Origin: an uncultured Rhodospirillaceae bacterium
Lineage (GTDB): Bacteria > Pseudomonadota > Alphaproteobacteria > UBA8366 > GCA-2717185
NCBI GenBank assembly: GCA_913044215.1
Contig: CAJWOT010000009.1
Location: 1 to 35,930, forward strand
Length of the DNA stretch: 35,930 nt
Direction of reading: 5' to 3'
Within the stretch, counting starts at the first letter, position 1. Each line of letters begins with the position of its first letter. The translations under genes and the position numbers were made by a program. Shown piece after piece: positions 25,893-33,247 of the stretch. Below the pieces are notes generated by a model. That model worked only from the letters and a program-made list of their open reading frames with translations, did no database searches and was not told the origin of the DNA.

Positions 25893-26548
25893 CCGTGGAC
25901 ATCGAAAAACCGCGCGCGCTCATCTTCGACTGGGACAACACGCTGGTCGATACCTGGCCGACGATCCATGAAGCCTTGCGGCAAACCTTCGAGGCGATGG
26001 ATGTGGAACCGTGGACGCTGGATCAGACCCGCCAGCGGGTGCGCCGTTCGATGCGCGAGAGTTTCCCCGAATTGTTCGGTGATCGGTGGACCAAGGCGCG
26101 AGATATCTTCTACGACGCCTATGAGCGGGTTCACCTCACAAGCCTGACTCCCTGCGATGGGGCGAGCGAAGGGCTTTCGGTGCTTGCCGAAAGCGACCTC
26201 TATCTTGGTGTGATCAGTAACAAGACCGGCCGCTATCTGCGCAGTGAGGCACGCCATCTCGGATGGGATCGCTATTTCGGTCGCCTTGTCGGTGCGGGTG
26301 ACGCGGCGCGCGACAAGCCGGCGCCGGAACCCGTGTCGCATGCGCTGGAAGGCAGCGGTATCGATGCCGGTCGCGATGTCTGGATGATTGGCGATGCGGG
26401 CGTCGATATGGAGATTGCCCATTTGACCGGACTCGTCCCGGTATTGGTCAAGGATGGCGAACCAGATCCTGATGAATTCGCGGCGCATGAGCCTTTCCAT
26501 CAGGTCGCGAATATCGATGAATTGGTGCGCTATATACGAGAATTCTAA
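25889..26548 (+). CDS. HAD-superfamily phosphatase (phosphoglycolate phosphatase-like)
   Basis: The 219-residue hydrolase has the HAD motif I nucleophile D14 and acid D16 in FDWDNTLVDTW (Asn where many have Gly). Motif II is in VISNKTG, motif III is the Lys in DKPAPEPV, and motif IV is in MIGDAGVDMEIA. A helical cap lies at about residues 25-95. It starts at GTG 25889, overlapping the aminotransferase stop by four bases, so the two are translationally coupled. The substrate is not fixed by the sequence; family members act on phosphoglycolate and other small phosphates. It ends 139 bases before hfq. Confidence 0.85.
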   Translation: MTVDIEKPRALIFDWDNTLVDTWPTIHEALRQTFEAMDVEPWTLDQTRQRVRRSMRESFPELFGDRWTKARDIFYDAYERVHLTSLTPCDGASEGLSVLAESDLYLGVISNKTGRYLRSEARHLGWDRYFGRLVGAGDAARDKPAPEPVSHALEGSGIDAGRDVWMIGDAGVDMEIAHLTGLVPVLVKDGEPDPDEFAAHEPFHQVANIDELVRYIREF

Positions 26549-26640
26549 TCATCATTCACTTTTGCGATAATAGGACTTATCCTGATGCAGGAGACCCCTA
26601 TATCAATATGGGCTGCGGCAGGATGTGACGCGGCGAAAAT

Positions 26641-26674
26641 GGGTCCGATAGGGGCGGACCCCAACAACAAAAGT
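26641..26674 (+). promoter_or_regulatory. hfq leader: stem-loop followed by ARN repeats
   Basis: GGGTCCG (26641-26647) and CGGACCC (26655-26661) form a perfect seven-base stem with a seven-base loop. AAC-AAC-AAA-AGT follows at 26663-26674, four ARN triplets, the motif bound by the distal face of Hfq. The ribosome site (GGGG at about 26676-26679) and ATG 26688 come next. This suggests that Hfq binds and represses its own mRNA, as in E. coli; here that is inference. Confidence 0.45.
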
Positions 26675-26687
26675 CGGGGCAAAAACT

Positions 26688-26942
26688 ATGGCATCGGAAA
26701 AATCGCAAAATGTACAGGACGTGTTCCTGAATCACGTCCGTAAGAACAAACTGCCGGTAACCGTGTTTCTCGTAAACGGCGTCAAGTTGCAGGGGATTAT
26801 CACGTGGTTCGACAATTTCTGCGTCCTCCTGCGCCGAGATGCCCATTCTCAGCTCGTCTACAAACACGCTATTTCAACGGTAATGCCGGCCCAGCCGGTG
26901 CAACTGTTCGATCCTGGGCGCGAGGACGACGCCGACGCATGA
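26688..26942 (+). CDS. hfq: RNA chaperone Hfq
   Basis: The 84-residue Sm-like protein forms a hexamer that pairs small RNAs with mRNAs. Sm1 is in [26 protein letters not shown] and Sm2 is the conserved YKHAIST. The N-terminus [22 protein letters not shown] is typical of alphaproteobacterial Hfq, and the short acidic tail (REDDADA) is normal. hflX follows after 10 bases, the usual hfq-hflX pairing. It was known as a regulator of NifA in alphaproteobacteria, which fits its place downstream of the ntr genes. Confidence 0.98.
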   Translation: MASEKSQNVQDVFLNHVRKNKLPVTVFLVNGVKLQGIITWFDNFCVLLRRDAHSQLVYKHAISTVMPAQPVQLFDPGREDDADA

Positions 26943-26952
26943 TGGCGCCGTT

Positions 26953-28269
26953 TTGAGCGACAGTCCGTCGTCCGACCCCGGACAAACGGGGCGCGCGCTA
27001 ACCCTTAATCCTGTCTATCGCGGCGGCCCGGGGCGGGACAGAGACCCGGAGTCTCGCCTGGCGGAATGCGTTTCGCTGGCCAAAGCGATAGAATTGGAAG
27101 TCGCGCATTCGGAGACGGTAACGATCGCCCGCGTTCGACCGTCTACCCTGTTCGGGTCCGGAGTCGTCGATCGGTTCGCAGACCTGATAAAGGCGCTGGA
27201 AATTGACATCGTCATAGTCAACGCGCCGCTCACGCCGGTTCAGCAGCGCAATCTGGAACGCGACCTGCACGCCAAGGTCATCGACCGTACGGGCTTGATT
27301 TTGGAGATTTTCGGCGCGCGAGCCCGCACGCATGAGGGAGTTTTGCAGGTCGAGTTAGCAGCCCTGTCCTATCAGCGGTCACGGCTGGTCCGAAGCTGGA
27401 CCCATTTGGAGCGGCAGCGTGGTGGGTTCGGGTTCATGGGCGGTCCGGGCGAAAGCCAGATCGAGATCGATCGGCGCTTGATCGACCAGCGTATAAGCAA
27501 GCTGAAACGCCAGCTAGAGACGGTGCGCCGCACGCGGACATTGCACCGTAAGGCCCGAAAGAAGGTGCCTTACCCCATAATCGCCCTGGTCGGCTACACG
27601 AATGCCGGAAAGTCGACGTTGTTTAACCGGCTGACGGGGTCCGAAGTCTTTGCCAAAGATCTTCTGTTCGCAACATTGGACCCGACCATGCGCAAGCTCG
27701 ACTTGCCATCGGGCCGCAAAATAATCCTGTCCGATACGGTCGGCTTCATTTCGGACTTGCCGACCATGCTCGTTGCCGCGTTCCGGGCGACGTTGGAGGA
27801 GGTTCGCGAGGCGGACATCATTGTCCATGTTCGTGATATCGCGCATCCGGAATCGGCAGAACAGAAGGATGATGTCGAAGCGGTTCTGCTGGAATTGGGA
27901 TTTGAGGATGCACCGAGGACGATTGAGGTCCTGAATAAGATCGATTTGCTCGATGCGGAAGAACGCGCGGCGGTGGTGGAGCGCGCACGGCGCAATGTCG
28001 CCATCGTTCCGCTGTCTGCAATTTCCGGCGAAGGGTGCGAACAGTTTCTCGATTGTGTTGAGGCGGATCTTGCGCAGGGAAGCCGTGTGCTGGAACTCGT
28101 GCTCGACGGTTCGGAGGGTGCGGCGCTCGCTTGGCTGCATCAGCATGGCAATGTTGTCGATCAGAATGTCGGCGACGGTGGCGAGATGCGTTTGTCCGTA
28201 ATTTTGGATGAGGCCGATGAAGCGCGCTTTCGCCGGCGCTTCGGCGAGACGGTCGCGGGCCACGGTTGA
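26953..28269 (+). CDS. hflX: Ribosome-associated GTPase HflX
   Basis: The 438-residue GTPase splits or rescues stalled ribosomes. The N-terminal HflX domain includes FGSGVVDRFADLI and VNAPLTPVQQRNLERDL, followed by the linker GFGFMGGPGESQIEIDRRLI. GTPase motifs: G1 GYTNAGKST, G3 DTVGFISDLP, G4 NKID. Length is normal. The frame starts at TTG 26953, 10 bases after the hfq stop; no better start precedes the conserved region, so a rare TTG is likely. A possible promoter for groES overlaps its stop codon. Confidence 0.94.
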   Translation: MSDSPSSDPGQTGRALTLNPVYRGGPGRDRDPESRLAECVSLAKAIELEVAHSETVTIARVRPSTLFGSGVVDRFADLIKALEIDIVIVNAPLTPVQQRNLERDLHAKVIDRTGLILEIFGARARTHEGVLQVELAALSYQRSRLVRSWTHLERQRGGFGFMGGPGESQIEIDRRLIDQRISKLKRQLETVRRTRTLHRKARKKVPYPIIALVGYTNAGKSTLFNRLTGSEVFAKDLLFATLDPTMRKLDLPSGRKIILSDTVGFISDLPTMLVAAFRATLEEVREADIIVHVRDIAHPESAEQKDDVEAVLLELGFEDAPRTIEVLNKIDLLDAEERAAVVERARRNVAIVPLSAISGEGCEQFLDCVEADLAQGSRVLELVLDGSEGAALAWLHQHGNVVDQNVGDGGEMRLSVILDEADEARFRRRFGETVAGHG

Positions 28270-28294
28270 CAGGGAAGGCTGGCAACCCTATCAC
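28265..28294 (+). promoter_or_regulatory. Predicted groES promoter (sigma-70 or RpoH-like)
   Basis: TTGACA at 28266-28271 is 17 bases from TATCAC at 28289-28294. The same stretch reads GTTG-N18-CCTAT, close to the alphaproteobacterial heat-shock RpoH consensus CTTG-N17/18-CCTAT. It overlaps the hflX stop. No CIRCE element (TTAGCACTC inverted repeat) is seen before groES. Confidence 0.45.
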
Positions 28295-28333
28295 CCGGGG
28301 TCGAATTTCGTGCCCGAATGAGGAGGAAGTTAA

Positions 28334-28621
28334 ATGTCGCTGAGGCCATTGCATGACCGTGTTCTGGTAAAGCCGCTTGAGTCCGATACGAAAACCGCTG
28401 GCGGGATCATCATCCCCGACACGGCGCAGGAAAAACCCCAAGAAGGCAAGGTCGTTGCCGTTGGTCCTGGTAAACGTGGCGACGATGGATCGGTTACGCC
28501 CATGGACGTCAAGAAGGGCGATCGGGTTCTCTACGGAAAATGGTCGGGAACCGAGGTGAAGATCGATGGCGAAGACATGATGATCATGAGCGAATCCGAT
28601 ATCATGGGGGTTGTCGGTTAG
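28334..28621 (+). CDS. groES: Co-chaperonin GroES (10 kDa), stand-alone
   Basis: The 95-residue protein is a typical Gro[22 protein letters not shown], the mobile-loop region [16 protein letters not shown], and the [20 protein letters not shown] stretch near the C-terminus. It caps the GroEL folding chamber. The start at 28334 follows an AGGAGGAAG ribosome site. Unlike the usual operon, groEL does not follow; a terminator-like hairpin closes the unit and the next gene is an inositol monophosphatase. It may be a second copy of groES. It is intact. Confidence 0.95.
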   Translation: MSLRPLHDRVLVKPLESDTKTAGGIIIPDTAQEKPQEGKVVAVGPGKRGDDGSVTPMDVKKGDRVLYGKWSGTEVKIDGEDMMIMSESDIMGVVG

Positions 28622-28648
28622 CGGAACACCTCACCGCTATTGTTTACC

Positions 28649-28673
28649 GGTGCCGCGTAACATGCGCGGCACC
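28649..28673 (+). terminator. Terminator-like hairpin after groES
   Basis: GGTGCCGCG (28649-28657) and CGCGGCACC (28665-28673) form a perfect nine-base stem with a seven-base loop. The following gctgctttta is only modestly T-rich, so termination may be partial. It separates groES from the downstream gene. Confidence 0.65.
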
Positions 28674-28725
28674 GCTGCTTTTACCCCCAAGGTCCGCGCG
28701 CCGGCGCGGGCGCTAACAGGTTCTT

Positions 28726-29526
28726 ATGTCTCCCGATTCCGATCGTGTTGCCGACTACATCCGCGAGACTGCCGAAGCGGACATCATGCCGCGCTTCCGG
28801 TCCCTTGCCGCGCATGAGGTGACGGAGAAGAAACCGGGGGATGTGGTTACGGTCGCCGATCACGATGCGGAGGAGCGGCTGACCCGCATGCTGGAGGGGC
28901 TGACACCGGGCGCCCTTGTCGTCGGTGAGGAAGCCGCGCATTCCAAGCCTCATCTGCTGGACAGATTGAATGAGGAGCGGGGGCCGCTCTGGATTATCGA
29001 TCCGGTCGACGGGACCGCCAATTTCGCGGCAAGCCGGCCGGTTTTCGCCGTGATGATCGCCTATGTGGAATCCGGCGAAACACGTATGGGCTGGATCTAC
29101 GATCCTGTCGAAGAAATCATGACGGAGGCCGAGTTGGGCGCGGGCGCGCAGCGCGACGGAAAGCCCCTTCGTATCAACGGCCAGCCATCTCGGCTGACTG
29201 GGCGGGTCAATTTCGGGCTGATCGAACGGGGAGACCGGCCCTCGGTGCGCCAACAGCTGGAAGAACGCTTCAACCTCGAAAAAAGCATGAGTTGCGCCGG
29301 GCAGGAGTTTATTTCGATGGCGCGCGGGGAGTCGCAATTCCGACTCTACAATCGACTTTGGGCCTGGGATCATGCGCCTGGCGTACTTATCGTGCGCGAA
29401 GCCGGGTGTCACGCCGACCGTCAGGATGGCGACCCCTACCGGCCCACCGAGCGCACCCGTGGCCTGTTGTGCGCACCGGATATCGACAGCTGGCATCGGA
29501 TCAACGAAATCGTCCGGCCCGATTGA
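28726..29526 (+). CDS. Inositol monophosphatase-family phosphatase
   Basis: The 266-residue Mg2+-dependent phosphatase shows the family signatures: the Glu in VVGEEAA, the metal-binding motif WIIDPVDGTANFAASRPVF, and the C-terminal WAWDHAPGVLIVREAG that supplies the last Asp. Substrates in the family include inositol-1-phosphate, histidinol phosphate, fructose bisphosphate and adenosine bisphosphate; the sequence does not discriminate. HAPG in place of the more usual xxAG near the third metal Asp is a small variation. It lies alone between groES and a dehydrogenase gene on the same strand. Confidence 0.88.
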   Translation: MSPDSDRVADYIRETAEADIMPRFRSLAAHEVTEKKPGDVVTVADHDAEERLTRMLEGLTPGALVVGEEAAHSKPHLLDRLNEERGPLWIIDPVDGTANFAASRPVFAVMIAYVESGETRMGWIYDPVEEIMTEAELGAGAQRDGKPLRINGQPSRLTGRVNFGLIERGDRPSVRQQLEERFNLEKSMSCAGQEFISMARGESQFRLYNRLWAWDHAPGVLIVREAGCHADRQDGDPYRPTERTRGLLCAPDIDSWHRINEIVRPD

Positions 29527-29602
29527 AGCTGGGCCGGGCATTATGTCAATGACCTTTGGTTTTCAATACGATACGCCTTAATCAAAACAGGGAGTGCGTA
29601 AC

Positions 29603-30472
29603 ATGGCGAAAGTAGCGTGGATCGGCCTCGGCGTGATGGGCTATCCGATGGCGGGACATTTGAAAGCGGGCGGACATGAGGTGACCGTTTATAACCGCAC
29701 CGCAGCCCGCGCCGCCAAATGGAAGAATCAGCATGGCGGCAAGGTCGCCAAGACGCCCCGCGAAGCGGCAAAGGGCGCCGAGATGGTCTTCTGCTGCGTC
29801 GGCAATGACGATGATTTGCGCAGCGTCGTGCTGGGCAAGGACGGCGCCTTTGCCGGGATGTCGAAAGGCACCGTGTTCATTGACAACACAACCGCTTCCG
29901 CCGATGTCGCCCGCGAGCTTTACGCCACGGCGAAGGCGAAAGGGATCGGCTTCATCGACGCGCCCGTTTCGGGCGGCCAGGCCGGTGCGGAAAACGGCGT
30001 ACTGACCGTTATGTGCGGCGGCATCCAGAAGGACTTCAAGCGGGCCAAGCCGGTCATCGACTGCTACGCGCAGTCCTGCGTGCTGCTTGGGAAAGCGGGC
30101 AGTGGGCAGCTCACGAAGATGGTGAATCAGCTGTGCATCGCCGGTGTCGTGCAAGGGCTCGCCGAGGGATTGAATTTCGGCATGCGCGCGGGTCTCGACA
30201 TGGAGAAGGTCCTGTCCGTGATTTCAAAAGGTGCCGCGCAGTCCTGGCAGATGGAGAACCGCGGGTCGACGATGGTGAAGGGCGAGTTCGATTTCGGTTT
30301 CGCGGTCGATTGGATGCGCAAGGATTTGGGTATTTGTTTCGACGAAGCGAACCGCAATGGCGCCCGACTGCCGATTGCCGCCGTCGTCGATCAGTTCTAC
30401 GCCCACGTTCAGCGACGCGGTGGCAAACGCTGGGATACGTCCAGCTTGATCGAACCGCTGATGCAGGACTGA
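29603..30472 (+). CDS. 3-hydroxyisobutyrate dehydrogenase-family NAD(P)-dependent oxidoreductase
   Basis: The 289-residue beta-hydroxyacid dehydrogenase begins with the Rossmann motif WIGLGVMGYPMAGHL. It shows the substrate-binding motif DAPVSGGQAGAENGVLTVMCGG and the catalytic Lys in GSGQLTKMVNQLC. The C-terminal helical domain is of normal length. By family it could act on 3-hydroxyisobutyrate, tartronate semialdehyde or a related beta-hydroxyacid. ATG 29603 follows CAGGGAG; a GTG at 29594 is in frame but unlikely. It converges on a TauD gene through the hairpin at 30478-30507. Confidence 0.88.
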   Translation: MAKVAWIGLGVMGYPMAGHLKAGGHEVTVYNRTAARAAKWKNQHGGKVAKTPREAAKGAEMVFCCVGNDDDLRSVVLGKDGAFAGMSKGTVFIDNTTASADVARELYATAKAKGIGFIDAPVSGGQAGAENGVLTVMCGGIQKDFKRAKPVIDCYAQSCVLLGKAGSGQLTKMVNQLCIAGVVQGLAEGLNFGMRAGLDMEKVLSVISKGAAQSWQMENRGSTMVKGEFDFGFAVDWMRKDLGICFDEANRNGARLPIAAVVDQFYAHVQRRGGKRWDTSSLIEPLMQD

Positions 30473-30477
30473 CGTCC

Positions 30478-30507
30478 CGGCCGGCCGTTACCTAGAACGG
30501 CCGGTCG
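30478..30507. terminator. Bidirectional hairpin between convergent genes
   Basis: CCGGCCGTT (30481-30489) and AACGGCCGG (30496-30504) are perfect inverted repeats around a six-base loop, extendable outward to about 30478-30507 with a G-T pair. The TauD stop codon lies in the loop. No T tract follows on either strand, so this would be a factor-dependent or weak bidirectional terminator. Confidence 0.55.
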
Positions 30508-31322
30508 CCTTGAACCGTGACCCGGTAGCCATGCCGGACCTGGGGATAGTAGTCCCAGACCGCGTGGTGCTGAACGCAGCGATTGTCCCAGAACGCGACG
30601 GAGTTTTTGCGCCATTTAAAATGGCAGCGGAACTCCGGCGTGTTGATGTGCTCGCAGAGAAAATCGAGCAGGGCACGGCTTTCCGTGTCCGACAGGCCCT
30701 CGATCCGCGTCGTGAAGACGGAGTTCACGAACAGCGCCTTGCGGCCGGTCACCGGATGGGTGCGGATGACCGGGTGCAAGGCCTCCGGATAGACGTCTTC
30801 GCCGTCGCGCATCTTGCCGGTTCGCTTGTTGCGCCCGAGATAGCGGTGCCTGCCCTCATGCTTCGCCTTGAGGGTGCCGAGGAACGCCTTCATCGGCTCC
30901 GAAAGCGCGTCATAGGCGGCGTAGGCGCTCGCGAACATGGTGTCGCCGCCAACATCCGGCGCCTGCTGGATATGCAGAATGCTACCGAGCGGCGGTTCGG
31001 CATCGCAGCTTACATCGCTGTGCCAACCCTGACCTGCCACGCGCTCTGACGTTTCGTCCGCATGCACGGTCAAAATTTCAGGATGGCCCTCGGGTGCCGG
31101 CGCCGTGGGATGGATGTGCAACTCGCCAAACAGCCGTCCGAACGCCTTGTGCTGATCCCAATCCATTTCCTGGTCGCGGAAGAAGATCACCTGATGCTGC
31201 ATCAGCGCATCGTGTATCTCCGCGAACATCTGATTACCGAGCGGTCGCGACAGGTCGACACCGGAGATTTCCGCACCGATGACGGGACTCAGCGGTTCAA
31301 CGGAAATGGTTTCATAGGACAT
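30492..31322 (-). CDS. TauD/TfdA dioxygenase (taurine dioxygenase-like)
   Basis: The 276-residue enzyme is close in length and motif order to taurine dioxygenase. Iron ligands are H101 and D103 in GWHSDVSCD and H252 in CVQHHAVWDYYP. The 2-oxoglutarate Arg is R267 in HGYRVTVQGDRPF, which aligns with the end of TauD. It is the second Fe(II)/2-oxoglutarate dioxygenase in the window and lies downstream of the PhyH gene on the same strand, 75 bases on. Its ATG follows GGAGGAAAC, part of which can pair in a small hairpin. Taurine is only one possible substrate; no taurine transporter is near. Confidence 0.9.
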   Translation of the reverse strand: MSYETISVEPLSPVIGAEISGVDLSRPLGNQMFAEIHDALMQHQVIFFRDQEMDWDQHKAFGRLFGELHIHPTAPAPEGHPEILTVHADETSERVAGQGWHSDVSCDAEPPLGSILHIQQAPDVGGDTMFASAYAAYDALSEPMKAFLGTLKAKHEGRHRYLGRNKRTGKMRDGEDVYPEALHPVIRTHPVTGRKALFVNSVFTTRIEGLSDTESRALLDFLCEHINTPEFRCHFKWRKNSVAFWDNRCVQHHAVWDYYPQVRHGYRVTVQGDRPF

Positions 31323-31332
31323 GGCTCGTTTC

Positions 31333-31352
31333 CTCCAATCGCTCGGTTGGAG
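31333..31352 (-). promoter_or_regulatory. Inverted repeat overlapping the TauD ribosome site
   Basis: CTCCAA (31333-31338) and TTGGAG (31347-31352) on the plus strand correspond, on the transcript, to a six-base stem with an eight-base loop whose 3' arm TTGGAG partly covers the GGAGG ribosome site of the downstream TauD gene. It could modulate translation after PhyH. Short enough to be chance. Confidence 0.3.
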
Positions 31353-31397
31353 CAGAAACGCTAGCAGTCCGTGACGCCAGTCGCAATGCGCCGGCGG

Positions 31398-32252
31398 CTA
31401 GCGCTCCTGACGGTAACGTTTACCGCCACTCTGCTCCGCCCCCTCGTAAAGCACGCGGCTTTTGATCGCGACATCGGCCCGGCAGAGCTCGAAATCCTCT
31501 TCCTGAAGGCGGTCCTTCGGAGCAGCGCCCACGGTGAAGTGGCCGAAACGATCCTCGCCGGCGACGTGCGCGACCAGCGATTTGTCGCCGGAACGCTGTT
31601 TCATCGAAGGCTTGATGTAGCGGATAGCCGCGCCCATGCGCCTGTCACCGGTCGTGTTCGGGCCTGACGCGTGGAACAGGTGGCCGTGGTGAAGCGACAC
31701 CTGACCGGGCTTGAGGATGACATCGACGGCTTCGGAGTCGTCTACCTCGACGGCGATTTCTTGGCCGCGGGACAGCAGGTTGCCTTCAGCGAAGGAGTCC
31801 TGATGCGGGACAAGCTGCTTTTTCTGACTGCCCGGCACGAAGCGCATGCAGCCGCTTGCCACATTCGAGGGCGACAGAGCAAACCACGCGGTCACTTCCT
31901 CAGCATCGTCGAGACCCCAATAGGTCAAGTCCTGATGCCATGTGACGTAGCTCTCCGTATTCGCCTCCTTGATGAACAAACCGCTGCTCCAGACCATCAG
32001 GTCCGGACCGAGGATCTGCGAAACCGCTTCGACCAGTTTCGGGTTGCGGATCAATTTGGCGAACGACGGCAGAAGCTGGTCGGGGTAGCTCAGCAACATC
32101 GACAGTTTGTCGGACTGGTCCGCCAACTCGCGCTCGCCCGCTTCCAGATCCGCGCGCAACTCCTTTGCCTCGGCCTCGCTAACAATATCGACGGGGAAGA
32201 CGAAACCGTCCCGGTCATAGGTTTCGGCGATCGTGGCGGTGGCGACAGACAT
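31398..32252 (-). CDS. Phytanoyl-CoA dioxygenase (PhyH)-family dioxygenase
   Basis: The 284-residue protein belongs to the PhyH branch of Fe(II)/2-oxoglutarate dioxygenases. Iron ligands are H106 and D108 in TWHQDLTYWG and H194 in HLFHASGPNT. The Arg for 2-oxoglutarate is probably in DRRMGAAIRYI. Other members act on phytanoyl-CoA, ectoine or halogenated natural products; the substrate here is unknown. ATG 32252 follows GGATTGGAG; a TTG 15 bases upstream is in frame but unneeded. It is first of a PhyH-TauD pair, and a perfect palindrome lies in its predicted promoter. Confidence 0.88.
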   Translation of the reverse strand: MSVATATIAETYDRDGFVFPVDIVSEAEAKELRADLEAGERELADQSDKLSMLLSYPDQLLPSFAKLIRNPKLVEAVSQILGPDLMVWSSGLFIKEANTESYVTWHQDLTYWGLDDAEEVTAWFALSPSNVASGCMRFVPGSQKKQLVPHQDSFAEGNLLSRGQEIAVEVDDSEAVDVILKPGQVSLHHGHLFHASGPNTTGDRRMGAAIRYIKPSMKQRSGDKSLVAHVAGEDRFGHFTVGAAPKDRLQEEDFELCRADVAIKSRVLYEGAEQSGGKRYRQER

Positions 32253-32288
32253 CGAGAAGCGCTCCAATCCGTGTGGTGGGTATCTCTC

Positions 32289-32316
32289 CTTAGACCAACT
32301 GATATATCAGTCGCAA
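32289..32316 (-). promoter_or_regulatory. Predicted promoter of the PhyH-TauD pair with palindromic operator
   Basis: On the minus strand TTGCGA (32316-32311) and TCTAAG (32294-32289) are 16 bases apart. Between them lies ACTGATATATCAGT (32298-32311), a perfect 14-base palindrome overlapping the -35 by one base. TGATATATCA cores are common in GntR-type operators. A repressor here would block polymerase. No regulator gene of this type is in the window. Confidence 0.5.
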
Positions 32317-32328
32317 CCGTTTCGTGCG

Positions 32329-33120
32329 CTAGCCCTTCTTGGCGGTCTGCCAGCGGGTCTCCATCTCGTCGAGCGTTGCTTCCGCGATATCGAGGCCGTC
32401 GTCAACGAAGCTAGTTTCCACCGCGTGGAAGCGGCGTTCGAATTTGGCGTTGGCGTGGCGCAGCGCCGCTTCCGGATCGACGCCGAGATGCCGGGCGACA
32501 TTGACGACGCTGAACAGGACGTCGCCGACCTCGTCCAGGAGCCGCTCATCGTCGGCGCCGCGCATCTCCGCCTTGAGTTCCTCGAGTTCCTCGTCGAGCT
32601 TGCCCAGCGCGCCGGTAACGTCCGGCCATTCGAAGCCGACCCGGGCGGCGCGTTTGCCGAGTTTCTCGCAGCGCATTAGCGCCGGCATTGCGCTGGGAAT
32701 CCCGGCCAGAACGCTGGCAATCTCGCCTCTTTCCTGCGCTTTCGCTGCCCGCTCTTCTGACTTCTGAGTTTCCCAGGCCCGGCGCTGCTCGGTCTCGCCG
32801 TCGAAACGGGTATCGGCGAAGACGTGCGGGTGGCGGCGCACCATCTTGTCGGCGATCTCGCCGGCGACCGCGTCGAAATCGAACTGTCCGTCCTCCTCGG
32901 CCATGCGGGCATGAAAGACGACCTGCAACAGCAGATCGCCCAGCTCTTCGCGAAGCCCCGCCATATCGCCGGCTTCGATCGCGTCGGCGACTTCGTAGGC
33001 TTCCTCGATCGTGTAGGGCGCGATCGTGGCAAAGGTCTGCTCGACATCCCAAGGGCATCCGGTTTCCGGGTGGCGAAGCTGCGCCATGATATCGAGCAGG
33101 CGGGTCAGTTGGGCGGTCAT
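32329..33120 (-). CDS. mazG: Nucleoside triphosphate pyrophosphohydrolase MazG
   Basis: The 263-residue protein has two MazG domains, as in E. coli MazG. It hydrolyses NTPs to NMPs, cleaning the nucleotide pool. The first domain is marked by CPWDVEQTF, YTIEEAYEVADAI and REELGDLLLQVVFHARMA; the second by KLDEELEELKAEM and LLDEVGDVLFSVVNVARHL. A longer frame to 33165 exists but ATG 33120 gives the usual N-terminus (MTAQLTRLLDIMAQLR). In many alphaproteobacteria mazG follows hflX; here it is about 4 kb away on the other strand among accessory genes. It is divergent from the creatininase gene. Confidence 0.93.
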   Translation of the reverse strand: MTAQLTRLLDIMAQLRHPETGCPWDVEQTFATIAPYTIEEAYEVADAIEAGDMAGLREELGDLLLQVVFHARMAEEDGQFDFDAVAGEIADKMVRRHPHVFADTRFDGETEQRRAWETQKSEERAAKAQERGEIASVLAGIPSAMPALMRCEKLGKRAARVGFEWPDVTGALGKLDEELEELKAEMRGADDERLLDEVGDVLFSVVNVARHLGVDPEAALRHANAKFERRFHAVETSFVDDGLDIAEATLDEMETRWQTAKKG

Positions 33121-33247
33121 GGGGCTGTTTCCATCGGGATTGTCGGTGAAGAGGGACCTTACCATCGGTGCCGCATGCTCTGAACAGGGTTTGCGTGTCC
33201 GGGGCGGCGAATTAGGCTGATAAGGAACAACAGGGAGGAAGGTCGCG

